A DNA stretch of 64,000 nt from Cohaesibacter sp. (GTDB lineage: Bacteria > Pseudomonadota > Alphaproteobacteria > Rhizobiales > Cohaesibacteraceae). Below the pieces are notes generated by a model, which saw only the letters and a list, made by a program, of their open reading frames with translations, was not told the origin of the DNA and made no database searches. Positions 33,722 through 43,241 of this stretch are shown in pieces. The stretch spans positions 1 through 64,000 of the forward strand of contig JAOAQZ010000015.1 of the NCBI GenBank assembly GCA_025210795.1, given 5' to 3'. The number at the start of each line of letters is the position of its first letter. Within the stretch, counting starts at the first letter, position 1. The position numbers and the translations under genes were made by a program.

Positions 33722-34917
33722 AGGCTCACACTCCACTGGATGATGGGGCGGGCGGGCTTCCAGCCGCGCATGGAGCCAAGCGGAGCCGCTTCAGCAAGCT
33801 CGATACGGAGCAGTTCGCCCCCCTTTTGCGCCTGCCAGTGGGTGAACAGGCTTTCTGTCTCAAGGGTCACGCTGTTGCAAACAAGGCGGCAACCTGCGGG
33901 CAGGATCGTCCAAAGCTGTTCTAGCAGCTTTTGGGAGGCCCCGCCGCCGATAAAGACAGCATTGGGTACAGGGAGGTCTTCAAGACCATCGGGGAGCGTT
34001 GCCAGATGGGCCTGCATGCGTGGTGCCAGCCCAAAGCGGCTGATATTTTCTTTAATATTGTCGAGCCGATCGGAGCGGGTCTCCACCGCAATGGCTTTGC
34101 AGTGCGACCCTGACAGGCACCATTCCGCCGAGATTGAGCCGGAGCCTGCTCCAAGATCCCACAAGGTCTCGCCATTACGCGGAGCAAGCGCAGACAGGCT
34201 CAGGGCGCGAACGGGCCGTTTGGTGATTTGTCCGTCATTTGCAAAGAGGCTGTCGGGTTTGCCCGACACTGTGCTGATCTGTGATCTGCCTTTGCAGTTT
34301 ATGGCAACAGCCACAGGGGCCTTGATATCGCTAAGATCAAATTGCTCTGCAATGCATGTCCGGATGCGCTCGTTAGGGCCGCCGAGACGCTCCAATATGG
34401 TCAGCTCAGATTGCCCGAAATTTTGCTCGGTAAGGAAATGCGCCAGCTTCTTGGGAGCATCTCCATCGCGGACAAGACAAAGGATACGGGTGCTGTGATG
34501 AAGCGCTGGCAAAAGCCGCTCAAAGGGGGCAGCATGAAGGCCGAAGGTGCGGGTTTCTTCAATGCGCCAGCCAAGCGCTGCGCAAGCAAGGGAAAAGGTG
34601 GACGGGGCCGTATGGGCAACCCATTCTTGCGGCTCAAGGTGAGCGATGATGGTGCTGCCTGCTCCAAACCAGAAGGGATCACCGGAGACAAGCATCACCA
34701 CTTGCTTGCCGCGATGCTCAAGGACCGGATCAATGCTGAAGGGGATTGGCCAAGCCTGCCCTTTGCCCCCTTCTTTGTGATCAATGCCGGCAAGCGCCAG
34801 ATGGCGCGGGCCACCAAAGATGATATCGGCATTGGCAATTTTTTCTTGGCACAGGGCAGGTAATGCGCTTAGACCTGTTTCGGTAAGACCAATGATATGA
34901 AGCCAGGGATCAGACAT
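33718..34917 (-). CDS. cobL: CobL, precorrin-6Y C5,15-methyltransferase (decarboxylating)
   Basis: A 399-residue fusion of the CbiE-like N-terminal methyltransferase (PWLHIIGLTETG, then LVSGDPFWFGAG) and the CbiT-like C-terminal domain (LWDLGAGSGSISAEW, the SAM-binding site). It adds methyls at C5 and C15 and decarboxylates C12. The start ATG at 34917-34915 overlaps the start ATG of the divergent cobK in the palindrome CATG. It is first in the leftward cobL-E-M-B-A-F run, so its promoter must lie inside cobK. Confidence 0.94.
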   Translation of the reverse strand: MSDPWLHIIGLTETGLSALPALCQEKIANADIIFGGPRHLALAGIDHKEGGKGQAWPIPFSIDPVLEHRGKQVVMLVSGDPFWFGAGSTIIAHLEPQEWVAHTAPSTFSLACAALGWRIEETRTFGLHAAPFERLLPALHHSTRILCLVRDGDAPKKLAHFLTEQNFGQSELTILERLGGPNERIRTCIAEQFDLSDIKAPVAVAINCKGRSQISTVSGKPDSLFANDGQITKRPVRALSLSALAPRNGETLWDLGAGSGSISAEWCLSGSHCKAIAVETRSDRLDNIKENISRFGLAPRMQAHLATLPDGLEDLPVPNAVFIGGGASQKLLEQLWTILPAGCRLVCNSVTLETESLFTHWQAQKGGELLRIELAEAAPLGSMRGWKPARPIIQWSVSL

Positions 34918-35674
34918 GACACGCATCCTCCTGCTTGGCGGCACCACCGAAGCAAGCCAGATGGCACGGATTTTGGCGGATAGGGGCCATGATGCCATAT
35001 TCTCCTATGCGGGCCGGACCAACAAACCGATTGCCCAGCCGCTGCCAACCCGGATTGGTGGCTTTGGCGGTGTGGAGGGCCTGATCCATTATCTTAAAGA
35101 CCATGCCATTACGCATGTTATTGATGCAACCCATCCCTTTGCGGCGCAAATGACCCGCAATGCCCATGCAGCTTGTCAGACGCTGGCTTTGCCCTTGGCC
35201 GGGCTTGAGCGTGCGGCCTGGCAGGCGCAAGAGGGAGATCAGTGGACGACAGCCTCCTCGATTGAAGAAGCCGTTGAGGCTCTGCCGGATTGCACGCAAA
35301 CCCCCGCGCGGGTTTTTCTGGCCATCGGTAAACAGACCTTGCAGCCCTTTGCGGCAAAGCCCTGTCACCATTATTTGCTGCGCCTTGTTGATGAGCCTGA
35401 CGGGGATCTGCCCTTGTCGCGCTGTGATTATGTGGTTGAACGAGGCCCTTTCACTCTTGAAGGGGATTATGCGCTTCTCAAGACCCATAAGATCGAGATT
35501 ATCGTCTCGAAGAATGCCGGAGGAGTGGGGGCCGCTGCAAAACTGGAGGCGGCGCGCAAGCTGGGGCTCAAAGTGATCATGATCGACCGGCCAGAGACGC
35601 CGCAACGCTCTGTCTTTGATACACCAGACCAGATTTTGCAGTGGCTTCATCATTCGGCAAATCTTGGGGTATAG
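34916..35674 (+). CDS. cobK: CobK, precorrin-6A reductase
   Basis: A 252-residue NADPH-dependent reductase with the N-terminal loop TRILLLGGTTEA, DATHPFAAQMTRNA, and VSKNAGGVGAAAKLEAA near the C terminus, all diagnostic. It reduces precorrin-6A to precorrin-6B. It is the only rightward gene inside the leftward cob block. It overlaps the start codon of cobL at its front and the 3' end of cobJ by 25 nt at its back, so its promoter would have to lie within cobL. Confidence 0.94.
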   Translation: MTRILLLGGTTEASQMARILADRGHDAIFSYAGRTNKPIAQPLPTRIGGFGGVEGLIHYLKDHAITHVIDATHPFAAQMTRNAHAACQTLALPLAGLERAAWQAQEGDQWTTASSIEEAVEALPDCTQTPARVFLAIGKQTLQPFAAKPCHHYLLRLVDEPDGDLPLSRCDYVVERGPFTLEGDYALLKTHKIEIIVSKNAGGVGAAAKLEAARKLGLKVIMIDRPETPQRSVFDTPDQILQWLHHSANLGV

Positions 35675-36387
35675 ACGTAAGAGCCCACTTTGCGGGTTTG
35701 CTCATTGCCAACCAGCACCATGGTGCGCATATCGGCCATTTCAGGCTCGGCTTCGCCCAAGGTGGTGACGCGAATAGCCTGCTCCTCAGTGCTCACCGCG
35801 CGCGCAAAGATGATCAGTCGCTCAGGCCCGCATTCGGCGCGCAAAATTTCCAAGGCGCGGGCAAACTGGTGCGGGCGGCTTTTGGAGCGGGGATTGTAAA
35901 AGGCCATGGCAAAGCCAGCCTGGGCGGCAAGGCTGAGGCGTTTTTCAATTAGCTCCCACGGTTTGAGATTGTCTGATAGATTGATCGCAGCAAAATCATG
36001 ACCAAGGGGGGCGCCAATTGCAGCGGCAGCTGCCAGCATGGCTGTGATGCCGGGCAAAACTTCGATTTTGAGCGAGGCAAAACGGTCTGCGTCGACCTCT
36101 ACGGCCTCGAAAACCGCAGAGGCCATGGCAAAGACACCGGGATCGCCAGATGAAACCACTACCACCTTGCGGCCTGCCTCGGCCATTTCCAAGGCATGTT
36201 TGGCCCGATCAACCTCAACCCGATTGTCACTGGCATGCAGGGTCAGTCCGTCCCTTGGCGCAATGCGCTTTACATAGGGAATATAGCCGACAATATCGGT
36301 GGCTTGCTCAATGGCAGCGCTGACCTCAGGGGTGATCAGTGTTTCGCTTCCCGGGCCGAGCCCGGCAATGATAACGCTTCCGCTCAT
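35650..36387 (-). CDS. cobJ: CobJ, precorrin-3B C17-methyltransferase
   Basis: A 245-residue SAM methyltransferase: IIAGLGPGSETLITPE at the front, VVSSGDPGVFAMA, VLPGITAMLAAAAAIGAPLGHDFAAINLSD in abbreviated form, and FYNPRSKSRP. It performs the ring-contracting methylation at C17. It overlaps the cobI stop by ATGA (36384-36387). Its 3' end runs 25 nt into the convergent cobK. Confidence 0.95.
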   Translation of the reverse strand: MSGSVIIAGLGPGSETLITPEVSAAIEQATDIVGYIPYVKRIAPRDGLTLHASDNRVEVDRAKHALEMAEAGRKVVVVSSGDPGVFAMASAVFEAVEVDADRFASLKIEVLPGITAMLAAAAAIGAPLGHDFAAINLSDNLKPWELIEKRLSLAAQAGFAMAFYNPRSKSRPHQFARALEILRAECGPERLIIFARAVSTEEQAIRVTTLGEAEPEMADMRTMVLVGNEQTRKVGSYVYTPRFAE

Positions 36388-37103
36388 GGTCGCCGTCCAT
36401 GTCCGTGAATGACCACAATAGAGAAATAGGGCGCTGTACCCTCAAAATCGCTTAATTTCTGTATGGTCTGATTGGTCATGGAGCCGCGCTCGATAAGCCA
36501 GGCCTGGTCAAGCTTGCCTGCTTTGGTGAGGGCTGAGCGCAGCTTGGGCAGGTTGCGACCAATTTTCATAAAGACAAGAGCGTCGCTTTCTTTGGCGCGC
36601 TGGACCAGTGTCTCTTCAGGCAGGGTGGACATCAGTACGGTGAGGACATCATCCCCCCAAGTGATGGGCTGGCCTGTTGCTGTCCAGCAGGCAGACATGC
36701 CGGTAATGCCGGGGACGACCTCGATGGGCGCTTTGTCGATCAGGCGGGCATGCAAATGCATGAATGAGCCATAGAAGAAGGGATCTCCCTCGCACAAAAC
36801 AACCACTTCTTCGCTCTGTGCCAGTTTAAGAATATGCGCAGCGCATTCTTCGTAAAACTCTGCTAGCAGATCGTTATAGCGCGGATCGCTGAAAGGAATT
36901 TCCGTGGTGACGGGATATTCCATCGGATATTCGACGACATTGTCAGCCAGCAGACCATCGACAATTTTGCGTGCCTGACCAGAGCGGCCCTTCTTGCGGA
37001 AATAGGCCACATGTTTGGCCCCTTGCAGCAAGCGGTGGCTTCTGACACTCATCAGGTCTTGTGCGCCGGGGCCGAGCCCCAATCCGATCACTTTTCCAGC
37101 CAT
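36384..37103 (-). CDS. cobI: CobI, precorrin-2 C20-methyltransferase
   Basis: A 239-residue SAM methyltransferase with GLGLGPGAQDLMSVR at the N terminus, VVLCEGDPFFYGSFMH, and VVPGITGMSACW, as in CobI. It methylates C20 of precorrin-2. It starts 3 nt after the cobH stop and its stop overlaps cobJ, within the tight riboswitch-headed operon. Confidence 0.95.
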   Translation of the reverse strand: MAGKVIGLGLGPGAQDLMSVRSHRLLQGAKHVAYFRKKGRSGQARKIVDGLLADNVVEYPMEYPVTTEIPFSDPRYNDLLAEFYEECAAHILKLAQSEEVVVLCEGDPFFYGSFMHLHARLIDKAPIEVVPGITGMSACWTATGQPITWGDDVLTVLMSTLPEETLVQRAKESDALVFMKIGRNLPKLRSALTKAGKLDQAWLIERGSMTNQTIQKLSDFEGTAPYFSIVVIHGHGRRP

Positions 37104-37106
37104 GCT

Positions 37107-37736
37107 TTATTCCTTCCAGCTTGCCAGAGCATTGACAGCGGCAACGGTGATGGCAGAGCCGCCCAGCCGCCCCGAGACAATAAGGGACGGGACGGGCAGA
37201 TCCTGCATCAGGGCTTCTTTTGATTCTGCAGCTCCGACAAAGCCCACAGGGCAGCCGATAATCGCAGCCGGACGCGGGCAATCCGGGTTTTCGAGCATAT
37301 TGAGCAAATGAAAGAGAGCTGTTGGTGCATTGCCGATGGCAACGACAGCCCCTTCAAGATGGGGACGCCAAAGCTCTAGCGCGGCAGCCGAGCGGGTATT
37401 GCTCATTTTCTTTGCAAGGTCCGGCACGGACGGATCGCGCAGGGTGCAGATGACCTCGTTATTGGCAGGAAGGCGCGGGCGAGTAATGCCTTCGCTGACC
37501 ATATAGGCGTCACACAGAATGGGAGCGCCAGCCTCTAGAGCTGCGCGGGCATTTTTTGCCATATCGGGCGAGAAATGCACATCCTTTGCCAAGGGAACCA
37601 GACCGGCTGCATGGATCATCCGCACCACGACCGGCTCTTCATCCGGAGTGAAACGGCTTAGCTCGGCTTCGGCGCGGATGGTGGCAAAACTTTCCAGATA
37701 GATGGCCGCGCCGTTTGTTTCGTAAGTATGGGGCAT
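37107..37736 (-). CDS. cobH: CobH, precorrin-8X methylmutase
   Basis: A 209-residue protein with the CobH pattern. The catalytic His lies in VVRMIHAAGLV. GAPILCDAYMVSEGITR and the late GCPVGFVGAAESKEAL motif also match. It moves the C11 methyl to C12 to form hydrogenobyrinic acid. It begins exactly where cobG ends, with no spacer. Confidence 0.95.
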   Translation of the reverse strand: MPHTYETNGAAIYLESFATIRAEAELSRFTPDEEPVVVRMIHAAGLVPLAKDVHFSPDMAKNARAALEAGAPILCDAYMVSEGITRPRLPANNEVICTLRDPSVPDLAKKMSNTRSAAALELWRPHLEGAVVAIGNAPTALFHLLNMLENPDCPRPAAIIGCPVGFVGAAESKEALMQDLPVPSLIVSGRLGGSAITVAAVNALASWKE

Positions 37737-38906
37737 TTACGCTCTTACCAGATGAGTTTGGGGTGTTGTCGTCAGCTCATCTTTGGTCAGGTTTTCAGCA
37801 GCTGGTGCATCGAAAACGGTGCCATTGCGGATGAGCGCATAGCGGTTTTTATCCTGTGCAATCAGGGTAAAGTCCGCAGGTTGTTTGGGTTGGGCACAGC
37901 CTTTGCTGCAGCCGGAAATATGCAGGATCGAACCTTGGGGCAGATCATGACACAAAGACAGGGCCAGTTTGCGGGTGTCCCCGTGGGCTTGCAGGCAAGC
38001 GGGGGCACCGGTGCAGGCAACAAGCTGCAGGCGCGGATCATCACCCTTTGTGATCAAGCCTGTCTCTTCGTTCAAGACCGGTTCCGTGCTGCATCCTTCA
38101 AGCATCAGCATCCGCCACGGGGTGATGCGAATGGGCGCAAGCTCGGCCAGGCTGGCGAAGGTCTCAGCCGTGACTTGTCCAAATGTTGCGCCCACAAGGA
38201 AGCCTTCCTTGGTTTGACCGGGTTTTGGCGCAGGGGCCGAGGCTTCTTGCGCCGGGCTTTCCAGGTAATGGGCGGGCAGGGCATGGTCTTTGATATGCGC
38301 TGCCATGCGGCCACGATTTTTAACCACGCCCCCTGTTGCGATGAACCAGTGTGCCAGCTCAATTGCCGCTTTTGCAGCATTTTCCTTGGTCACTAGGCGG
38401 CCTTGGTCCGAGCCATCAGCGCGGCAAATGAGGCCCGCTTCGCTTTGCTCGATCCGGATATCGGCGGAAATAGTGCGAATAAGCGGGACAGGGCCGCAAT
38501 CAATCGCAAAGCCGAATTTGCCGGAAATGGCGGGACCATCCTGTTTTGACAATTCTTTGATCAACTCACGCGCGATTTGCTCGGTGGTGTCACCTTCTTG
38601 CCAGAAAGGGGGGAGCACAATGTTGCGGCGGGCTTCGATGTCTATGGAGGCATCAATCAGGCCCAGCTCGCGCAGGGCGTCGATCAGGAGGGGATGATTG
38701 TCCTCAGAAACGCCGCGCATTTGCAAATTGCCGCGCGCAGAGAGGTCCAGAAGGCCATTGCCATACTGTGTCGACAGGTCCGCAATTGTTTTAGCCTGTT
38801 GTGATGAAAGGCGGGACATTGGTGTTCTGACACGAACAACAAGTCCGTCATGAGCGGCCATAGGGCGCAGAGCGCCGGGGCACCAGCCCTTGATTTCAGC
38901 ATTCAT
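37737..38906 (-). CDS. cobG: CobG, precorrin-3B synthase
   Basis: A 389-residue protein of the sulfite/nitrite reductase ferredoxin-like family. The 4Fe-4S cysteines are seen in CTGAPACLQAHGDTR and SGCSKGCAQP. CobG is an oxygen-dependent monooxygenase, so its presence fixes the aerobic pathway. Its start overlaps the cobN stop by 11 nt, supporting translational coupling. Confidence 0.94.
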   Translation of the reverse strand: MNAEIKGWCPGALRPMAAHDGLVVRVRTPMSRLSSQQAKTIADLSTQYGNGLLDLSARGNLQMRGVSEDNHPLLIDALRELGLIDASIDIEARRNIVLPPFWQEGDTTEQIARELIKELSKQDGPAISGKFGFAIDCGPVPLIRTISADIRIEQSEAGLICRADGSDQGRLVTKENAAKAAIELAHWFIATGGVVKNRGRMAAHIKDHALPAHYLESPAQEASAPAPKPGQTKEGFLVGATFGQVTAETFASLAELAPIRITPWRMLMLEGCSTEPVLNEETGLITKGDDPRLQLVACTGAPACLQAHGDTRKLALSLCHDLPQGSILHISGCSKGCAQPKQPADFTLIAQDKNRYALIRNGTVFDAPAAENLTKDELTTTPQTHLVRA

Positions 38907-41900
38907 TGGATGCCTCCATTTCTGCGGCTATGGAATTGCGGCGGGTAATCCATAAGCCGTTTTCGTAAAGTGCTTGAAATTGGGACCGTAACGACGCCAG
39001 TGCCTCGGGGCTTTCTTGTGCCATGAACTCAACGAGATCAGGACGGCCAAGGGTGGCATCGTAATAAAGATCGAACAGGTGGGCTGGAACCGCCTGTGCG
39101 AGATTGGCAAAACCTGCCATATGATCAAGGGTGGCGGCAATTTCTGCGCCGCCGCGAAAACCGTGGCGCATCATACCGTTTGCCCAATTGGGGTTGGCTG
39201 CACGGGCACGGACCACGCGGGCAATTTCTTCGCTCAAGAGACGCGCCTTTGGGGCGTCCGGACGAGTGATGTCCATGTGATAGAGAGCCGGAGAGGAGCC
39301 CGTCAGGTTTTTGGCGGCGGCGGCAAAACCGGCTTCATGAGCGGCATAATCGGACGCCATTAGCAAATCGGTTTCCGGCAAATCCTGCAAATGGATGAAC
39401 CCGTCGGCTGAGCTGACCCGTTCTTCAAGAGCCGAACGTGCCTTGACGCTGTCGCCCTTGGCCGTGATGGCGTAAGACGAGGCCTCTAGCCATGCTTCGC
39501 CAGCGGCGGCGCGACCCTGCTCGCCATAATCATGGAGATGCTGGCCGATATTGAGGCCATAATCCCCCGGACGGGGGCCAAAAACCCGCAAGGATTTGGC
39601 GAGATAGGGATTGTCTTCTGCCTCTTCATCCCTATCGGCAAGGGCTGTGGTTGCGGCTTCAAACATTTGGGCAAGATCGGGGAAAATATCGCGAAACAGG
39701 CCCGAGACGCGCAATGTGACATCAATGCGCGGGCGATTGAGAAGGGCCAGAGGGATGATTTCAAAGCCCGAGACACGGTTATATTTGCTGCTCCATGTGG
39801 GAGAAATGCCCGCCAGATGCAGGGCCATGGCAATTTCTTCTCCCGCTGTGCGCATGGTGGCAGAGCCCCATAGATCAATCACCAGAGATTTTGGCCAATC
39901 CCCGTGATCTTGCAAATGGCGGCGCAGAAGCTCTTCCGCCAGCTTTACCCCTTGGGCATGGGCTGATCGGGTCGGCACCGAGCGGGGGTCAGTTGTGTAG
40001 AGATTGCGCCCGGTGGGTAGCACATCCTGGCGGCCACGGAAGGGAGAGCCGGATGGTCCGGCTTCCACATGCCTGCCACCAAGGGCGGCGCGGAGGCCAT
40101 CTAGCTCTTGCTTGCCATAATCGCCCGTGCCGAAAATATGCAGCCCGTCGCCATACTGGCTTTCCTTGATATCGCACACAAAGCTATCGATACGAGTGAT
40201 AGCCTCAGCAGTGGAGGCATCTTTGGGGATGCCCAGATCTTCCTCAACCCCAAGGCTCTGGGCTTCGGTGCGGATGTCATCAATCAGGCGATCGCGGCGG
40301 GCCGGATCAAGTCCGTCTGCGGTGGAATATTCATCCAGCAGGCTTTCAAGCCACCCCATATTGTCCTGCAGGGTAGAATCGCTTAGCTGCGGAGGCATAT
40401 GGCCAATGGTGATGCCTGCAATCCGGCGTTTGGCTTGGGCGGCTTCCCCCGGATCATTGACGATGAACGGATACACAACCGGCAAATTGCCCGCAAGGAC
40501 TTGCGGCCAGCAAGAGGCGGACAGGGCAACGGCTTTTCCCGGTAGCCATTCCAGCGTCCCATGGGCGCCCATATGGATGATTACGTCGCGGTTTTGCTGG
40601 AGCCACAGATAAAAGGCCACATAGTTGTGACAGGGCACGCGGGAGAGATCGTGATAGTCGTCAATGCGCTCATCGACGAGCCCGCGCTCTGGCTGCAGCG
40701 CAATCATAACATGACCAGACACAAGTGCTTTGAAATGCACTTTGCCATCGCGAATGTGCGGATCTTTTTCCGGCTCTCCCCAAGCTGCTTGCAGCTCTTG
40801 TTGCACATCCTGAGGGATTTTATCAAGAGCTGTGAGATAGTCTTCAAGCGGCCAGCTGATGGAGCTTTCGGTAAGCTTTTCAGCCAGTTTGTCGATAGGG
40901 GCGGTTTGCCAGCCCTCAGCTTTCATATCCCCAAGGATGACATTGGCCGATGCCAATGTGTCCAGCCCGACAGCATGGGCCATTTGCCAGTCCTTGCCGG
41001 GATAGGTGGAGAGGATGAGGGCCGCTTTTCTTGCCTTGGTGGTGTTTTGCGTAGCGGCAGTTTGCGTGCTGTCATTGGACAGGGCGTGATGGTTGGCAAT
41101 GCGATCTGCCACCAGCTCTATGGCTTGCGGATCGGCCTTATGGGCAAAGCGGGAATATTCCAGCGCTTCGTCCTGTTTGCCCGGAGCCTTGAAGCTGATG
41201 ACGCCTGCAAAAATGCGTCCATCCACCTCTGGCAGCACCACATGCATGGCAAGATCGGCTGGCGACAGGCCGCGTGTCTCTTTGACCCAATCACGTCTGC
41301 GTGCTGTTGACAGGCTGACCTGAAACACCGGACAGCCGGTGGCATCAAGGGGAGAGGGCTCGCCTTCCATGCCTTTGGCCGAAAAGGCAAAGGCGCTGAT
41401 GATGGTGCTTGGTTGAAGGCGGGTTAGTTCCGCGCGCACCCAAGCGGGGACCAGATCGCTTTTAAGACTAGGTGCAAAGAGGCCGATGGCGCGAAAGCCC
41501 CGCTTCTCCAATGCTGTGATCAGCTTATCGACCGGATCGGTATCCGCGGCGGTAAGATAGGCGCGATAAAAGGCGATAAGAGCAAGTGGCCGGTCATCAT
41601 CAGCATCTGTATCGGGCTTGTCGTCCGGGGCCGGGATAACGCCCTTGTCAGGATGATAATAGCCACATTGCGGAATGGTTTTGCTGCCGGTGACCGGCGC
41701 TGCATAAAGGCCTGCGGCCAGTGCTAATTGGGCAAGGGCCGCTTGTGCTGCCACGGCTCCGCCAGTATCGCACAGGGCTTGCAGGCGGCGCAACGTGGAG
41801 ACGGGCAGGGTGGAGGCTGCATCAAGCTGCGGATCCTCGCGCCCGTCGGCTGGCAAAACGGCAAGGGCAATGCCCTGATTAACTGCTAAAGCGCGCAGCT

Positions 41901-42195
41901 GGGCGAGCCCGTAAGACCAGTAATTCTCCCCTCCAATCAGGCGGATAAGAATGCCTTTGGCCGCATAAAGGGTCTGCTCGATATAGGTATCGACCGAGAG
42001 GGGATGTTTGAGGGCAACAAGATTGGCCAGCCTTAAGCTGGGAAGCTCGCCGCCCCCACGGTGCCATCCTGCCGCAAAGGCCCCAAGGTCACTGTCAGAA
42101 AAAGACAACACCACCAGATCTGCGGGCGATTGTCCCAGATCTTGCGGTGTGTCCTGATCTTCAAGACCATGTTGTTCGCGGAAGATGACATGCAT
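38896..42195 (-). CDS. cobN: CobN, large subunit of cobaltochelatase
   Basis: A 1099-residue protein of the CobN/magnesium-chelatase H family. The front matches the family (EDQDTPQDLGQSPADLV). MGAHGTLEWLPGKAVALS, the GRNLYTTDPRSVPT region and the C-terminal GFRGGAEIAATLDHM are all CobN hallmarks. It inserts cobalt into hydrogenobyrinic acid a,c-diamide together with CobS and CobT, which are not encoded in this window. It is somewhat shorter than the roughly 1270 residues of Pseudomonas denitrificans CobN, but both ends are intact. It lies 6 nt after cobW. Confidence 0.95.
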   Translation of the reverse strand: MHVIFREQHGLEDQDTPQDLGQSPADLVVLSFSDSDLGAFAAGWHRGGGELPSLRLANLVALKHPLSVDTYIEQTLYAAKGILIRLIGGENYWSYGLAQLRALAVNQGIALAVLPADGREDPQLDAASTLPVSTLRRLQALCDTGGAVAAQAALAQLALAAGLYAAPVTGSKTIPQCGYYHPDKGVIPAPDDKPDTDADDDRPLALIAFYRAYLTAADTDPVDKLITALEKRGFRAIGLFAPSLKSDLVPAWVRAELTRLQPSTIISAFAFSAKGMEGEPSPLDATGCPVFQVSLSTARRRDWVKETRGLSPADLAMHVVLPEVDGRIFAGVISFKAPGKQDEALEYSRFAHKADPQAIELVADRIANHHALSNDSTQTAATQNTTKARKAALILSTYPGKDWQMAHAVGLDTLASANVILGDMKAEGWQTAPIDKLAEKLTESSISWPLEDYLTALDKIPQDVQQELQAAWGEPEKDPHIRDGKVHFKALVSGHVMIALQPERGLVDERIDDYHDLSRVPCHNYVAFYLWLQQNRDVIIHMGAHGTLEWLPGKAVALSASCWPQVLAGNLPVVYPFIVNDPGEAAQAKRRIAGITIGHMPPQLSDSTLQDNMGWLESLLDEYSTADGLDPARRDRLIDDIRTEAQSLGVEEDLGIPKDASTAEAITRIDSFVCDIKESQYGDGLHIFGTGDYGKQELDGLRAALGGRHVEAGPSGSPFRGRQDVLPTGRNLYTTDPRSVPTRSAHAQGVKLAEELLRRHLQDHGDWPKSLVIDLWGSATMRTAGEEIAMALHLAGISPTWSSKYNRVSGFEIIPLALLNRPRIDVTLRVSGLFRDIFPDLAQMFEAATTALADRDEEAEDNPYLAKSLRVFGPRPGDYGLNIGQHLHDYGEQGRAAAGEAWLEASSYAITAKGDSVKARSALEERVSSADGFIHLQDLPETDLLMASDYAAHEAGFAAAAKNLTGSSPALYHMDITRPDAPKARLLSEEIARVVRARAANPNWANGMMRHGFRGGAEIAATLDHMAGFANLAQAVPAHLFDLYYDATLGRPDLVEFMAQESPEALASLRSQFQALYENGLWITRRNSIAAEMEASNEC

Positions 42196-42201
42196 GATGG
42201 A

Positions 42202-43236
42202 TTATACCGCCCCGAGAATGTCGCGAATGCGGGCTTCGTCAATGTCGTGATGCTCGGCAATGACGATAAGGGTTGAATGGCGCTTTTCCGCGCCCCATGG
42301 CTGGTCAAACTGCATGCGCAGGCGAGAGCCTACCGCCTGAACCAACAGGCGCATTGGTTTGCCTTTTACCGCGATATGGCCTTTGACGCGCAGAATATTC
42401 AGCTCGGCCAGTTTGCCAATTGCAGCCTCAAGGGCTGCTGGATCTTCAATCTCGGGCAGGGAGACGGCAATGCTGTTAAAGTCATCATGCTCGTGATCAT
42501 GATGACCGTCATGATGGGAAGGGCGCTGATCAAGATCATCTTCAGCCGCGGCATTGAGCCCGAGAATAACGCGCGGGTCGACCACGCCTTCGGTCATAGG
42601 CAGCAAAGGCACGGTGCGGGAGAGTTCGGCTTCGATCATGCCGCGGGCTTTGGCAAGGCCTTCTTCCCCTGCCAGATCTGCCTTTGACAGAAGGATGATA
42701 TCTGCGCAGGAAATCTGGTCTTCAAAGACCTCGGACAGCGGGGTTTCGTGATCAAGGCTGTCATCTGCCAATCTTTGGGCATCCACCGCTTCTACATTGG
42801 GGGCAAAGCGACCAGCGGCCACGGCTTCGGCATCGGCCAGGGCAATCACACCGTCAACGGTGATTTTGGAGCGAATGGCAGGCCAGTCAAAGGCTTTAAG
42901 CAATGGTTTTGGCAGGGCAAGGCCGGAGGTTTCAATGAGGATGTGATCCGGCGTTTGCGGCAATGCCATCAGGCTTTCGATGGTCGGGATGAAGTCATCC
43001 GCCACGGTGCAGCAAATGCAGCCATTGGCCAGCTCGACGATATTTTCGGCCGGGCAATTCTCATCCGAGCAGGATTTGATGATGTCGCCATCAACGCCCG
43101 CAGTGCCAAACTCGTTGACCAGCACGGCAAGGCGTTTGCCTTGCGGATTGCGCAACAGATGGGTGATGAGGGTGGTTTTACCCGCCCCCAGAAAGCCAGT
43201 GATGATCGTGACGGGAATTTTGGTAAGATCAGACAT
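42202..43236 (-). CDS. cobW: CobW, GTP-dependent metallochaperone
   Basis: A 344-residue G3E-family GTPase. The Walker A is GFLGAGKTT (14-22). The metal-binding CxCC is C73-I-C75-C76. A His-rich loop (HHDGHHDHEHDD, near 240) precedes the C-terminal domain. CobW proteins deliver cobalt to the corrin pathway, and its place directly before cobN supports that. The gene is the second of the riboswitch-controlled operon. Confidence 0.94.
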   Translation of the reverse strand: MSDLTKIPVTIITGFLGAGKTTLITHLLRNPQGKRLAVLVNEFGTAGVDGDIIKSCSDENCPAENIVELANGCICCTVADDFIPTIESLMALPQTPDHILIETSGLALPKPLLKAFDWPAIRSKITVDGVIALADAEAVAAGRFAPNVEAVDAQRLADDSLDHETPLSEVFEDQISCADIILLSKADLAGEEGLAKARGMIEAELSRTVPLLPMTEGVVDPRVILGLNAAAEDDLDQRPSHHDGHHDHEHDDFNSIAVSLPEIEDPAALEAAIGKLAELNILRVKGHIAVKGKPMRLLVQAVGSRLRMQFDQPWGAEKRHSTLIVIAEHHDIDEARIRDILGAV

Positions 43237-43241
43237 GAATG

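Noticed and set aside
38896..42195. CobN looked truncated (1099 residues versus about 1270 in Pseudomonas denitrificans)
   Set aside because: Both ends match the family and all main motifs are present, so shorter length is lineage variation rather than a broken gene.
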